The position numbers and the translations under genes were made by a program. The notes under the pieces are model-generated. The model made no database searches. It worked only from the letters and a program-made list of their open reading frames with translations, and was not told the origin of the DNA. A stretch of 64,000 nt of DNA from Pichia kudriavzevii (lineage: Eukaryota; Ascomycota; Pichiomycetes; Pichiales; Pichiaceae): contig NC_042507.1 of assembly GCF_003054445.1 (NCBI RefSeq), positions 1,302,001 through 1,366,000 on the forward strand. Direction: 5' to 3'. Below are positions 48,200 to 58,235 of the stretch, one piece after another (the stretch's first letter is position 1; each line of letters starts with the position of its first letter).

Positions 48200-50318
48200 A
48201 TGCTGAAAAGAAGCTTTATTGACACTCTTCCAATTCAACTAAAATCCATCATATTTGCAGACCAACAAGAAGATCATTCCCTACCATCTTCTTCTTCTTC
48301 TTCAGCTTCAACCTCCTTTTCTTCGATTCTGCCAGCTTCGGCACCTTCTTCATCGGCTACTTCCTCGGACCCGCCGTCTCCCTCCGTCTCCTCGGTCCCC
48401 CCTTCTCCCTCCATTTACTCATTCGACTCGTCTCTTATCAAGTCCACCCCGCTGGATGAAAAGGCATCGACGTTTCTAATTGCAAAGTTGCTTGAACAGA
48501 AGGGGATCATTTTCACTGAATTCAATAACATCCAGTTGAAGCTGTTTGACGTGGATTCCACTCTAAGCCATGAAGAATTCGATAGGCTGATGACAAAATT
48601 GGATGACAATGGTAGGCATCTACTATGTGAGAAAATCAAATTGATTTACGGCTTCAATAGCTTGACATCGTTTATCTTGAGGTTGATTAATATACTCAAC
48701 TTCTCAACCTTCTTTTCGATATTCGACATTACCTCTAATATAAAACTATACGGATTCTACTCTCTAAGTTACAAAAATCCTGTTGAAATCCTTGTGAAAC
48801 AGATAAGGAATGATCTGTTTATTGTCAAATCTTTCAAGGAATTCACTCTCCAGGAAATGAAGAGAGAGCATGATTTCCACTTGCCGTATAAGGAATTCAA
48901 GAGATTAAATCTAAACGACGGAAATTTGGTTGTTGTGAAAATCTTGTTTAAGAATGAACAAAAACCAATTGATTTATCCTTGATTAGACCATTGCTGCCA
49001 AAGATTCAAATGTTGCATTTATCGTTGGAGAATGAATCAAAATTGAAACCATTCAATGACTTGATTGACCAATTTGGTTCAAATTTGAAATACCTCAAGT
49101 TTGGAGTTAATAGGGGTACTTTCCAAAAAATACCGAACAAGAATAACATTGACATTCTGAAATTGGTCAATATCGACAACCTGGACTTTATCAATGGGTT
49201 GAAGGACTGTTCCTCACTTGATGTTTTCTTTGATAATTGGGAATTGAGGAAAAACTGTGACATTAAATTCCAGTCGAGTTTTATCATTGATTTCGAAATC
49301 AAACAAAAGATTGAAAATTTGAAAACTTTGAACATCTTCCACACCTATATCGACTCGAAAGATTTGAGCAAATTGAAATACTTCCCCAATTTAACCCATT
49401 CAAAAATCTCATACGTGATACTTGATAACAACGGTTTTGACATGAGTGAATGTTTGAATTTACAAGAACTGAAGATCCACTTTACGTATCAGAAAACACA
49501 TGACGATTTGGTTGACTATAATGACAATTTCAAACCAGATAATATCCAATGGCCAACTAACTTGAAGAAGTTATCAATCACAATCCATAACATCAAGAAT
49601 TTAATTCAAAACTTTTCCATTAGGTTGAATATTTTGAGAAAAATCTCGAAACCTTTACCTCCTTCAATTGTCGATCTATGTATTGACATTAGTTATGACA
49701 CGGGTGGTTCGGGACCTGAACTTTATTCGATCTCGAGAGATGATATACTTAAAATTTCTTCTTTAATCAACCAGATTCTAACCAACAATTTGGAGAATCT
49801 GAAACTAAAGGGTATTTCCAGGTATAATTATAAGATCGGTAAGCCTTTAATTTTTTCTGCAATCAATTTCCCAACCTCATTGAAACTGCTTTCCTTGAAT
49901 GACTTTATACTTGACTATAACTTTATCAATTTACCAAATTTGAAAAAGCTTTATTTTGAGCATTCACTTTTTGATTCAGATTTTAAGCTACCTTCAAGTG
50001 AAGAAATCCTAATTGAAAAGTGTACTTTCAAGGACTTGTCATTTATTCCATTGGACTCAACGAAAATCGAATTTAAAATGTGTACATTCAGAAAAGTACC
50101 TTCTTACAATGGGGATATTTCCAATGTTATCATCAATAACTGCCGGGTCATGGAACAACCAACCAATAATGTCTTTCAGTTTCAACAACACCTCCAGAGA
50201 CAACGCAAGAAAGATAGGCCTCAGCAGCAGCAGCACCAACAACAACAACAGCACCAACAACAACAACAACAGCACCAACAACAACAACAACAACAGCACC
50301 AACAACAACAACAGCACC

Positions 50319-50383
<65 letters not shown>

Positions 50384-50968
50384 CGCTCACATAATGCTTC
50401 ACTTTCTGCTGCCTCCGCTCGTGAGTTTGACCAACCATTCTTAAACGGATTCATCAATGAATTCTCAAATCTCCCAAACTCTCAACCACATTCTCCCTTC
50501 CCGATGGCATTTGGTACTTCGAACTCGAATTCATTGCCATTCATGCAGAACGATATGATCAACCCATTAAACAAAGATTTGGAGTTTCAATTGGGAAATC
50601 TATCTTTAAACTCGACTCAGCAGCATCAACACGCAAATTCAATACCAATGACATCCCCTCCATTATCAGCATCCGAATCAATCTACAGTAACCATCATCC
50701 ACTAGCCAACCCTCTGGATTCTCTCTACGATCCGCAGTTCTTTTTCAACAACCTACCAAATATTGGCTCCACATTGATGAATCCAATTCCTTCTAGCTTG
50801 GATGATGCTTTCCTCATGTCCCAATCCTCAAGTCTTTCTGGATCAACATCCTCGATACTTCCACAGGCACGCCCTTCAGGTAAATTCAACTATCCTGCAG
50901 TACCTAATGGTGCCATTCCTTTTAACTCGCAGTTTATGGATGAGGATGATATACATCAATACAGATGA
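48200..50968 (+). CDS. Unrecognised leucine-rich protein with Ser-rich N-terminus and long Q/H tract
   Basis: The 922-residue protein does not match a family I can name. It opens MLKRSFIDTLPIQLKSIIF, whose LPxxLxxxIF pattern weakly recalls an F-box. A Ser/Pro linker (about 30-80) and a helical region to about 200 follow. Next come irregular leucine-rich segments (about 240-650) such as LPKIQMLHLSL, NLKTLNIF, LNLQELKI, LKKLSITI, LENLKLKG, LKLLSLND and LKKLYFEHS, which read as a degenerate LRR solenoid. A 54-codon Gln/His tract (675-728) is followed by a low-complexity Asn/Ser/Pro C-terminus. No signal peptide or membrane segment is visible, so a nuclear or cytoplasmic regulator or an F-box-like adaptor is possible. 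TTG 48191 precedes it; ATG 48200 is used. Confidence 0.85.
50222..50383 (+). repeat. Trinucleotide CAG/CAA tract coding Gln with periodic His
   Basis: The tract has 54 in-frame codons. After four CAG come blocks of CAC-(CAA)n-CAG with Gln runs of 5, 6, 7 and 5 separated by single His, then a run of about 22 CAA. The block structure suggests growth by duplication of a His-headed unit. Length variation between strains is expected. Confidence 0.95.
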
Positions 50969-51124
50969 TCCAGGGTTATTTCCTATAAAGTACACACTAT
51001 TTAGATATATATATATATATATATATTTTAAAATAAGTAAACAAGTAAATATGTTATCTATACAAAAAGGAGGTGGGAAAAGTAAGGTTTATTTTTCTGT
51101 CTTCTCCGCTCTCTCCCTTGTCAC

Positions 51125-53152
51125 TCATAAGTGAATGTTCAATACATCATACCTTGAAAACTGTGAGTTGCAACTTGGGCATTTCCTCATCCGAGCTGCC
51201 AACCGGTCCTCCACACAATCCTTGCAAAAACAATGCCCGCAAGTCTTGAGTGCAACAGACTTGAAATTCTTGTTACATAGACTACACTTTGTCATTGATA
51301 ACAAACCTTCTTGGATCTCGTTATCTGCTTCTGGAACAACACCTGCTTTGTAAGATTCAATCTGGGATTTGTAATGTAAAGACTTCTTTATCTCTCCGGA
51401 CAACTGGGCGGTTGCTGACTGTAGTGATTTCTCCGAGTTTTGTAATTGTGCTTGTAATTTACTAATTTGCGAACGTAACAAGTTCTCGTTCTCCATATTC
51501 TTTTTGATTGTACTTTGAGAGCTAGCTAGAGTCGACTGCAGTTTGACAAGTTGTGAATTGTACATTTCCTCAATTTTCAGGAGTTTACTGAAAAGCTCCT
51601 TTTCGATGGATAATTTTTTGTTCAACTCTGCTTCGTTGTTCTTTAACATCTCAATCAATTCCTGTTGTTTATTGACATTTGCAGTAAGAACCTTGTTTTG
51701 CGATTGAAGCGAATCTTTCAGTCTCATTGCTTGGAAATACTTTTCATCTGCTTTAGTTTTTTCAATCGTTAACTTGTTGATGATTGAATCAAATTCGGAA
51801 CCCTTCATCAATTTAGATATGCATATCTCTCTGGTCGACTTGAAGGCATCCTCTAATTGTTTCAATTCCTTCAATAGAAGTTTTGAATGTTCATCATTGC
51901 TCAATTCTTGGAGTTTTGTATTATTGAGTTCCTCCAGTTCGGTGATACGTTTCTGTAAGGTATCGGCTAGTCTTTGAAAGTTATCAATAAGTTCGTCCTT
52001 ACCCTTTTCATTCTTCAGTATCTGTAGTTTGGCATTAAAAGAATCACGATCACTCCTTATTCTAATCAAGTCACTCTCCAATTTCGATATATATTGACTA
52101 TTTGAACTTAGTTCTGCCTTGTACTTTTGTTCAATTTTATTTTTATTCTCGGTGAATTTGGACTCAAGTTCAAACAATTGCGTCTCGAGTTTCCTCTTAG
52201 TAATTGTCAGCTCCTCCAATCTACGAGATTCATTGGTGTGTTCTGTAAGTTTCTCGTTCGCATTGGATGTACTACTACTATCGTTGTTATTATGATTCTT
52301 GTCATCGACCTTGTATTCAACGCTGCTCCTCCTTTCAATCTCCAGAAGCTGATCTCCAAGCTTGGTAATTTCATCAATCTTAACATCCAGCTGTTTCTGT
52401 AGTTCTTCGTTGATCCCCCGAAGTTTCTCCAATTCAGCTACCGTCTCCACATCAACACTAGGGGCCGGCTGCTTGGCCTCGGCCTTCACCTCCAGGCTCT
52501 CAACTTTCACAGCAGGCTCCTCCTTCACCTCTCGGATACGCTCGACACTCTGCGCATGTTTCCTTTGGATAGAGCTGTCCAATTCTTCCAAGTTGCTGCT
52601 CAACACCTGTATCTCTCTACGCAACTCGTCATTTTCAGTAATAACGGCGCTCTTCTCCCTCTGTAACTGTGAGATGTCGTAATTATAGCCAGTATCCACA
52701 GTGGCACCAGAAGTGTTTGACGAAGAGATCGACGACAAAAGGCAAACGAGCTCGTTCCTTAAAGTGTCGAGTTTCTCCTTGTGTTCGACATTGAATGAGA
52801 GTAACCATTTATCATCGGACACAGATTCTTGCACTCGGACAAGCTGTTTCAAGTTCCCCAGGATCTGAAACCACCACTGTGTGAGGGTATCATTAATGGC
52901 AACAACGTCATGGATCTCCCCCCTAGTCTTGGCCAAGATTTCCTTAAGAATCTTCACCTTTAGTGACTGTACATGGTAAAGTCTATAAATGGCCTGTTTC
53001 TGGAAATATATGACATCATGCTGCGATAGAGGCCCGTCACTGGAAATGTCATCCAGAGGGTCCTGTGAGTGTGTTCCTAGTATATCTTTGATTGTGTGTT
53101 CTAGTTTTTGAAGTTTGCGTGATGCATGGTGGACGTTTGAGGGACGTTTCAT
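51125..53152 (-). CDS. BRE1: Bre1 E3 ubiquitin ligase for histone H2B
   Basis: The 675-residue protein is almost entirely coiled coil. It ends in a C3HC4 RING finger (about 622-665): CSLCNKNFKSVALKTCGHCFCKDCVEDR followed by CPSCNSQF. The start MKRPSNVHHASRKLQKLE and the terminal RING are diagnostic of Bre1, which with Rad6 monoubiquitinates histone H2B and so promotes H3K4 and H3K79 methylation. The length is close to S. cerevisiae Bre1 (700). The Lys/Glu-rich stretch at about 200-230 is probably a flexible linker. Start ATG 53150-53152. It is convergent with the LRR-polyQ gene. Confidence 0.96.
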   Translation of the reverse strand: MKRPSNVHHASRKLQKLEHTIKDILGTHSQDPLDDISSDGPLSQHDVIYFQKQAIYRLYHVQSLKVKILKEILAKTRGEIHDVVAINDTLTQWWFQILGNLKQLVRVQESVSDDKWLLSFNVEHKEKLDTLRNELVCLLSSISSSNTSGATVDTGYNYDISQLQREKSAVITENDELRREIQVLSSNLEELDSSIQRKHAQSVERIREVKEEPAVKVESLEVKAEAKQPAPSVDVETVAELEKLRGINEELQKQLDVKIDEITKLGDQLLEIERRSSVEYKVDDKNHNNNDSSSTSNANEKLTEHTNESRRLEELTITKRKLETQLFELESKFTENKNKIEQKYKAELSSNSQYISKLESDLIRIRSDRDSFNAKLQILKNEKGKDELIDNFQRLADTLQKRITELEELNNTKLQELSNDEHSKLLLKELKQLEDAFKSTREICISKLMKGSEFDSIINKLTIEKTKADEKYFQAMRLKDSLQSQNKVLTANVNKQQELIEMLKNNEAELNKKLSIEKELFSKLLKIEEMYNSQLVKLQSTLASSQSTIKKNMENENLLRSQISKLQAQLQNSEKSLQSATAQLSGEIKKSLHYKSQIESYKAGVVPEADNEIQEGLLSMTKCSLCNKNFKSVALKTCGHCFCKDCVEDRLAARMRKCPSCNSQFSRYDVLNIHL

Positions 53153-53439
53153 TGTTTGTGGCTACAGAGTCGTCGTGGTAGAAAGGAAAGATCTTGCAGG
53201 AACCTTAATAAACAAAAAAAAAAAAGAGAGGGGCACGTGGAGTTTAGAATATCCAGCACTTCCAAGTTAACGAAAAAAAAACTACAAAAACCACATCAAC
53301 ACATTCAACAACATCATCATCATAGAATAACACTGTCAATGTATTTTATTGAGCCAGTCAATTTCCATGTTGAAATATTGATGATTCTCGAAACGGCCAA
53401 AAAAAAAAACGACGAAAATGAGAAAAAAAAAAGGAAAAA

Positions 53440-53443
<4 letters not shown>

Positions 53444-53513
<70 letters not shown>
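53444..53513. repeat. Homopolymer of 70 T
   Basis: This is the longest pure homopolymer in the window, with further T-rich sequence broken by single C residues after it. The exact length is likely to vary or be misread. Confidence 0.9.
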
Positions 53514-53819
53514 CTCTTTTTTTTTCTTTTTCTTTTTCTTTTTTTTTTTCTTTTTTTAAAAAAATCGTAGTCAGAATATATCGACGCGTCGCTGGTCTGG
53601 AAATTGGAAAAAAAAAATTTGTCTACTCTTTATATTGAACCTTTTCTTTGTTTTCCCTTCTACTCCACTCTGTTGTAATGGCTTCAACGAGCGAATGAGA
53701 AATTGCTCACTAAGGGGGGAGGCGCGTTTCTTAGTACGTCCAATATCTCTACAAGAGATAGACAGCGCTCCAACAAAAAGCTCATCCTTTGTAAGAGTTT
53801 TGATGGAATTACTGTACCT

Positions 53820-53823
<4 letters not shown>

Positions 53824-53867
<44 letters not shown>
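53824..53867. repeat. (CT)22 microsatellite
   Basis: 44 bases of perfect CT dinucleotide end 43 bases before the ACP1 ATG, so it probably lies in the core promoter or 5' leader. Confidence 0.95.
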
Positions 53868-53870
<3 letters not shown>

Positions 53871-53910
53871 GACATAGTCCAAATAAGAGAAGAGAAAGTA
53901 TTTTAACACA

Positions 53911-54270
53911 ATGTTCAGATCCGTCTTTAGAAGTGTTGTTATTTCCAGACCAGTCAGAGTTGTCCCATTTTCTTTAAGAGCATACTCTCAACTCACCCCA
54001 GAGTCCATTCTAGCTAGATCGACCAGTGTCCTCAAGACGTTTGAACTAAAGACCCCTGAGGCGCCAATCACCATGGACACCCAGTTTGGTAAGGACCTCG
54101 GTATGGACTCGCTCGACTACAACGATGCACTAGTTGCTCTCGAGGAAGAATTTGACGTTGTCTTTGATGACAAGGTTGCCAACGAAATCAAGACTGTTGG
54201 AGAGGCTGTTGAGTACATCCAGAAGAACAGCATGCCAGAGGAAGACATCCTTGATAAGGAAATCCGTTGA
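53911..54270 (+). CDS. ACP1: Mitochondrial acyl carrier protein
   Basis: The 119-residue protein has a basic, Ser/Arg-rich N-terminal presequence (MFRSVFRSVVISRPVRVVPFSLRAYS) without acidic residues. It is followed by an ACP domain with the phosphopantetheine-attachment motif GKDLGMDSLDY (Ser67). It serves type II fatty acid and lipoate synthesis in the mitochondrial matrix and partners LYR proteins in Fe-S cluster and respiratory assembly. The next gene on the same strand is SDS22, the same order and orientation as YKL192C-YKL193C in S. cerevisiae (remembered). Confidence 0.97.
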   Translation: MFRSVFRSVVISRPVRVVPFSLRAYSQLTPESILARSTSVLKTFELKTPEAPITMDTQFGKDLGMDSLDYNDALVALEEEFDVVFDDKVANEIKTVGEAVEYIQKNSMPEEDILDKEIR

Positions 54271-54610
54271 GAAGATTGCATGTATTGCTTTTATGGCATC
54301 TATGTACTGAACTGCAGTGAACTGCAATGAACTGTATCTTCTCTTCCCCCCTCCTCCCATGTTTAACTGTTTATACGATTATTTATTAATTATTCTTCTA
54401 CAATTATTACCATCACAAACGTGCTATATACGGGAATCCACTGCTACTCTCTTGCAAGGTGTGCACATTCCCATAAGGGTGTTGTCTAATAAAATTTGCC
54501 CTCGCTCCCTATTTGACATGTCACTGTAAGAGACCTTATAATACCCTTCTGACTCTCTGATTGTTAATCAACCGGCAAAGAACAAACCCCCTGTTCCATT
54601 TGGAGAACTA
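54271..54610 (+). other. Spacer between ACP1 and SDS22
   Basis: The 340 bases begin with three near-identical TGAACTG units (about 54307-54331), which may mark the ACP1 3' region, and continue as unremarkable mixed sequence to the SDS22 ATG. No RNA gene was recognised. Confidence 0.4.
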
Positions 54611-55741
54611 ATGACTACTCCAGATATATCAGAATTGCATATCTGCTCCGAGAGTGATCCGGAGCATCCCAGTGAGGACCAAATCCTTAGCGACGACGAG
54701 GATGCCAAGGCGACCAGACGGTCGCATGAAGCTCGAGAGGCCCAACTAGCCGCTATAGAGAAACAATATGGCTTGACTGAGATTCCCGACAGCAACGTGG
54801 ACGTTTTGCCTGCTGACGACGAGCTCACGGGCGATATCCCCGTGGACACTACATGGATTGAATTGATCCATTTGAAGATCCATTCTCTCGAAGATTTGCA
54901 TTTGGAGAAGTTTGCCAATTTGGAGAGCTTGAATTTACGTTGCAATCTCATCACGTCCATCCATGGGTTAAAAGACATCCCCAATAAAGACTCGATGGAG
55001 GAGCTCGACTTCTACGATAACCGAATCAAACACATAAGTAAGTACATGAACGAGTTCTCTCATTTGCAGAATCTCGATTTGAGTTTCAACAATATACGGC
55101 ACATGAGAAATCTAGATAAACTCACCAAATTGGAGAATTTATACTTGGTACAAAACAAAATCACCAAAATTGACGGAATCGCAAACTTGACATCCTTGAC
55201 GAATTTGGAACTTGGTGGGAATCGAATCGAGCAAATCGAAGGGTTGGATACTCTGGTGAATTTACGACAACTATGGTTGGGCCAAAACAGAATCAAACGA
55301 TTGCAAGGCTTATCGAAACTACAACAGTTACGTGTCTTGTCCATCCAAAGCAACTCAATTGACGCCGACTCTCTTGGAGAACTCCAAGAATGTCAGGCAT
55401 TGGAAGAAGTTTACCTTGCCGATAACAACCTCTGCCATATAGACGCCATGCCTTATCTCCCCAATCTGACTACACTCGATGTCAGCGGTAACAAATTAGA
55501 GTCTCTCCCACAACATCTAGAGAAACTCTTCCCCCTTCTCACAGACCTATGGATGTCGAGGAACTCACTTGGCCCAACAGTGAACGCCCTCTCTCCGGCA
55601 TTGAGTGGCCTCTCCCGACTCGAATGTATCTACTTGGAATCCAACCCTTGTGCACAAGATCCTCTTTATAGAAGAAAAGTTCAGTTGATTCTCCCGAAAA
55701 TTGAGAAAATTGATGCCCTCTACACGAAAAGCGGGGTATGA
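54611..55741 (+). CDS. SDS22: Sds22, regulatory subunit of protein phosphatase 1 (LRR)
   Basis: The 376-residue protein has an acidic N-terminus (about 1-80) and then about eleven 22-residue SDS22-type leucine-rich repeats. Examples are LENLYLVQNKITKIDGIANL, LTNLELGGNRIEQIEGLDTL and LRQLWLGQNRIKRLQGLSKL, before an LRR-cap ending LYRRKVQLILPKIEKIDAL. Sds22 binds the PP1 catalytic subunit Glc7 and guides its maturation and nuclear, mitotic function. The protein is somewhat longer than S. cerevisiae Sds22 (338), due to the N-terminus. It follows ACP1 on the same strand. Confidence 0.96.
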   Translation: MTTPDISELHICSESDPEHPSEDQILSDDEDAKATRRSHEAREAQLAAIEKQYGLTEIPDSNVDVLPADDELTGDIPVDTTWIELIHLKIHSLEDLHLEKFANLESLNLRCNLITSIHGLKDIPNKDSMEELDFYDNRIKHISKYMNEFSHLQNLDLSFNNIRHMRNLDKLTKLENLYLVQNKITKIDGIANLTSLTNLELGGNRIEQIEGLDTLVNLRQLWLGQNRIKRLQGLSKLQQLRVLSIQSNSIDADSLGELQECQALEEVYLADNNLCHIDAMPYLPNLTTLDVSGNKLESLPQHLEKLFPLLTDLWMSRNSLGPTVNALSPALSGLSRLECIYLESNPCAQDPLYRRKVQLILPKIEKIDALYTKSGV

Positions 55742-56033
55742 TGATTTCTAATTGTTATGAGAGTTGAAAGAGTTGCACTATATAAGTAGGACAGTTTCCT
55801 TTCGGGATTTTTGGATGTGTATAATGGTATGTATATGTGTGTTTATTGATATACTAGTATACGTTTGTGACAGTGGTCTCCCTTTTTGTTTTATACTATC
55901 TCTAAGCAACTGAAAAGACAGAAGAGGGGAAAAAAAAAAAAAAAAAACTCAAGGAGAAACACCATCAAAAGAAAACCTTACATAGAGAAAACAAACAGGT
56001 TGAAGAAAAAGAGCTCCACAGTACCATCCTAAT

Positions 56034-57236
56034 ATGTTATCCATTTACAAATCGATCCGTTTGGCAAAACCAGACCCTATTCTTGGTCTATCTGCGGCGT
56101 TTCTCAGAGACCCTTCTCCGTCGAAAATCAACCTCGGAGTTGGAGCATACAGAGATAACAACGGCAACCCTTGGACTCTACCATCGGTGGCCCTTGCCGA
56201 GGGAGCCTTGGCACGTTCACATGGCAACCACGAGTACGTGCCCATCTTGGGGTCACAGAAGTACATTGACAGTGTACAGGAGTTTCTCTTTAAAGAAGAC
56301 AAACTCGGCCAACTACTCAGGGAGGGGAAGATTTTAACTGGACAAGGACTCTCAGGTACTGGTTCCCTGAGGGTCTTGGGAGAATTTATGCATTCCCATT
56401 TGAAAATTAAGACCATCCATGTATCAACTCCCACTTGGCCTAACCATGTCAATGTGTTCACCAATTCCTCTTTAAAAGTTGCAAAATATCCCTATTATGA
56501 TCCGCAAACAAAAGGTCTTGCATTTCATGAAATGCTTGATTCATTATCCAAAGTACCTTATGGTGACGCAATTCTCTTACATTCTTGCTGTCATAATCCA
56601 ACAGGAGTTGATCCAACTCAAGATCAATGGAGGGAAATTTTGGCAATTATTAAAAAACGGCAATTATTCCCCGTCATTGATATGGCATACCAAGGATTTG
56701 CCGAGTCTCTTCAAAAGGATATGTTTGTCCCGCAATTAACGGCCAAATTGGGAATACCTTTTATACTATCGCAGTCATTTGCCAAAAACATGGGATTATA
56801 TGGAGAACGTATTGGATCATTTTCCATCATCTTGAACGATGAATCCGAATTTGAGCCTGTTAAATCTCAAATCTCCATTGTTGCCCGTGCAATGTATTCT
56901 TCGCCTCCAAAACATGGTGCAGAGATAGTGTCCTATATCTTGACAAACGATAAGCTATTAGCACAATGGGAAACCGAAGTCTCCATCATGAGAGATAGAT
57001 TGGCCAATATGAGACACTCATTATATGAAGAGCTAACTAGAAGAACCGACAATGACTGGTCTCATTTGATCAAACAGAAGGGTATGTTTGCATTCACTGG
57101 GCTGAATGTTAACCAAGTCCACAAGCTTAGAGAAAAGAATGTTTATTTGACTGACAATGGCAGAATCAGTATTGCTGGCATTAATAATCATAATGTGAAC
57201 CATTTGGCCGACGCAATTGCACAAGTATGCAAGTGA
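56034..57236 (+). CDS. AAT1: Aspartate aminotransferase, probably mitochondrial (Aat1-like)
   Basis: The 400-residue PLP enzyme has INLGVGAYRDNNGNPW, the Asn/His motif HSCCHNPTGVDPT, Asp and Tyr in VIDMAYQGFAESL, and the PLP lysine Lys251 in SQSFAKNMGLYGERIG. It interconverts aspartate/2-oxoglutarate and oxaloacetate/glutamate, as in the malate-aspartate shuttle. The N-terminus MLSIYKSIRLAKPDP is short and basic with no acidic residue before the mature fold, which favours mitochondrial import. A full-length presequence as in S. cerevisiae Aat1 (451) is missing, so localisation is an inference. The cytosolic Aat2 type is the alternative. Confidence 0.85.
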   Translation: MLSIYKSIRLAKPDPILGLSAAFLRDPSPSKINLGVGAYRDNNGNPWTLPSVALAEGALARSHGNHEYVPILGSQKYIDSVQEFLFKEDKLGQLLREGKILTGQGLSGTGSLRVLGEFMHSHLKIKTIHVSTPTWPNHVNVFTNSSLKVAKYPYYDPQTKGLAFHEMLDSLSKVPYGDAILLHSCCHNPTGVDPTQDQWREILAIIKKRQLFPVIDMAYQGFAESLQKDMFVPQLTAKLGIPFILSQSFAKNMGLYGERIGSFSIILNDESEFEPVKSQISIVARAMYSSPPKHGAEIVSYILTNDKLLAQWETEVSIMRDRLANMRHSLYEELTRRTDNDWSHLIKQKGMFAFTGLNVNQVHKLREKNVYLTDNGRISIAGINNHNVNHLADAIAQVCK

Positions 57237-58235
57237 ATCAACTAATACGTAATAGCATCTACATATATATATGTATATATATATATGCTTTTGTGTATGC
57301 GTCTGTGTTTGCGGTTTGCTTACTGATACGATTGAAAAGTATTATTCTACAGGAACTCAAGTTATTTACTCTTTTACAGAATGTATAAGTATATACATGT
57401 ATTATTCCTCCTTTGAAAATACTGTAATTAGCAACCTATCTCTGTGTTGGCACTGGAACCCAGTCATTGGCAGCTATGTGCCCTTCAAACAAACAGTCTT
57501 TTCTTTAGTGAATAGACAAGACTCCACTAGATATCAAGTACAAGACATAACACTACAACAACCTTAATACGGCCACTGGGAAGCTCATTCTCTTGATGGG
57601 ACAACACAAATTACAGGCCTTGTGGTTAAGTCCCATCGTATATTTAATGCTTACCATTGCAAGTAACATGTAGTTGACTTTTCAAAAGCAACCTATTGGA
57701 AGTCGGTCCAACTGCAAACACTCTTGTTCATGTACACAGTGGTCCGTCCATTGTGGATAAGCATCGACTCCTTTCAATAATGCAAACGACATTATCGGCA
57801 ACTATATTATGGTACATGTTTCTGCTTTACAAGACAGACGGGGTTGCCCACAAGTATACACAATGATCTTGCAGCACTCTTTTTGGCCAGTAAACGACCA
57901 GAAGGTTTAGCACATTACAAGCATTAACACACCATTTTATCATATTAAAAGCCAATTGCAGTCGATGAGATACATCAAAATGTGGAATACGCTGTCACCA
58001 ACAAAGCAAACAAAGATAATAATAAGTACCCTTCCCGACATTGCCATCACGCATATAGCGCCTTCTCGATTTTTCCAGCTTCTCCCTGGTGTGCCCACAA
58101 TAAATAGTCTGGGGATCCACCCCCTCCCCTTGACAACTGGAAACGCTCAGCTATTTCTACAACGTGTCCCCCATCCAACTCCTACATCAATCCAATCACA
58201 TTCCTCTTTAAGCTCTTTGTCTTTCAAGCAGAACA
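57237..58235 (+). promoter_or_regulatory. Spacer upstream of phosphoglucomutase
   Basis: The 999 bases between two plus-strand genes start with an (AT)n-rich block (about 57259-57286). The distal part has no recognised feature. Near the phosphoglucomutase ATG are two adjacent CCCCT stress elements (58121-58130, listed separately). A 105-codon frame ending at 58273 and running into the phosphoglucomutase gene is out of frame with it and unconvincing. Confidence 0.5.
58121..58130 (-). promoter_or_regulatory. Two adjacent stress-response elements (CCCCT)
   Basis: CCCCTCCCCT holds two STRE cores (AGGGG on the minus strand) 106-115 bases upstream of the phosphoglucomutase ATG. Msn2/Msn4 act through this core, and S. 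cerevisiae PGM2 is a stress-induced gene, so the fit is reasonable. Confidence 0.5.

Larger units (their letters stand above)
53153..53910. promoter_or_regulatory. BRE1 / ACP1 divergent spacer with extreme simple repeats
   Basis: The 758 bases include a T70 run (53444-53513) continued by T-rich sequence to about 53555, and a (CT)22 microsatellite (53824-53867) 43 bases upstream of the ACP1 ATG. The frame crossing the T tract would code a long Phe run and is not a gene. Long poly(dA:dT) tracts exclude nucleosomes and commonly mark yeast promoters. Confidence 0.7.

Noticed and set aside
50013-50457. Frames coding poly-Asn, poly-Val, poly-Leu or poly-Cys over the Q tract
   Set aside because: They are alternative readings of the CAA/CAG repeat of the LRR-polyQ gene.
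53156-53638. 160-codon frame with a long Phe run
   Set aside because: It is a translation of the T70 tract and flanking T-rich DNA; no real protein signal.
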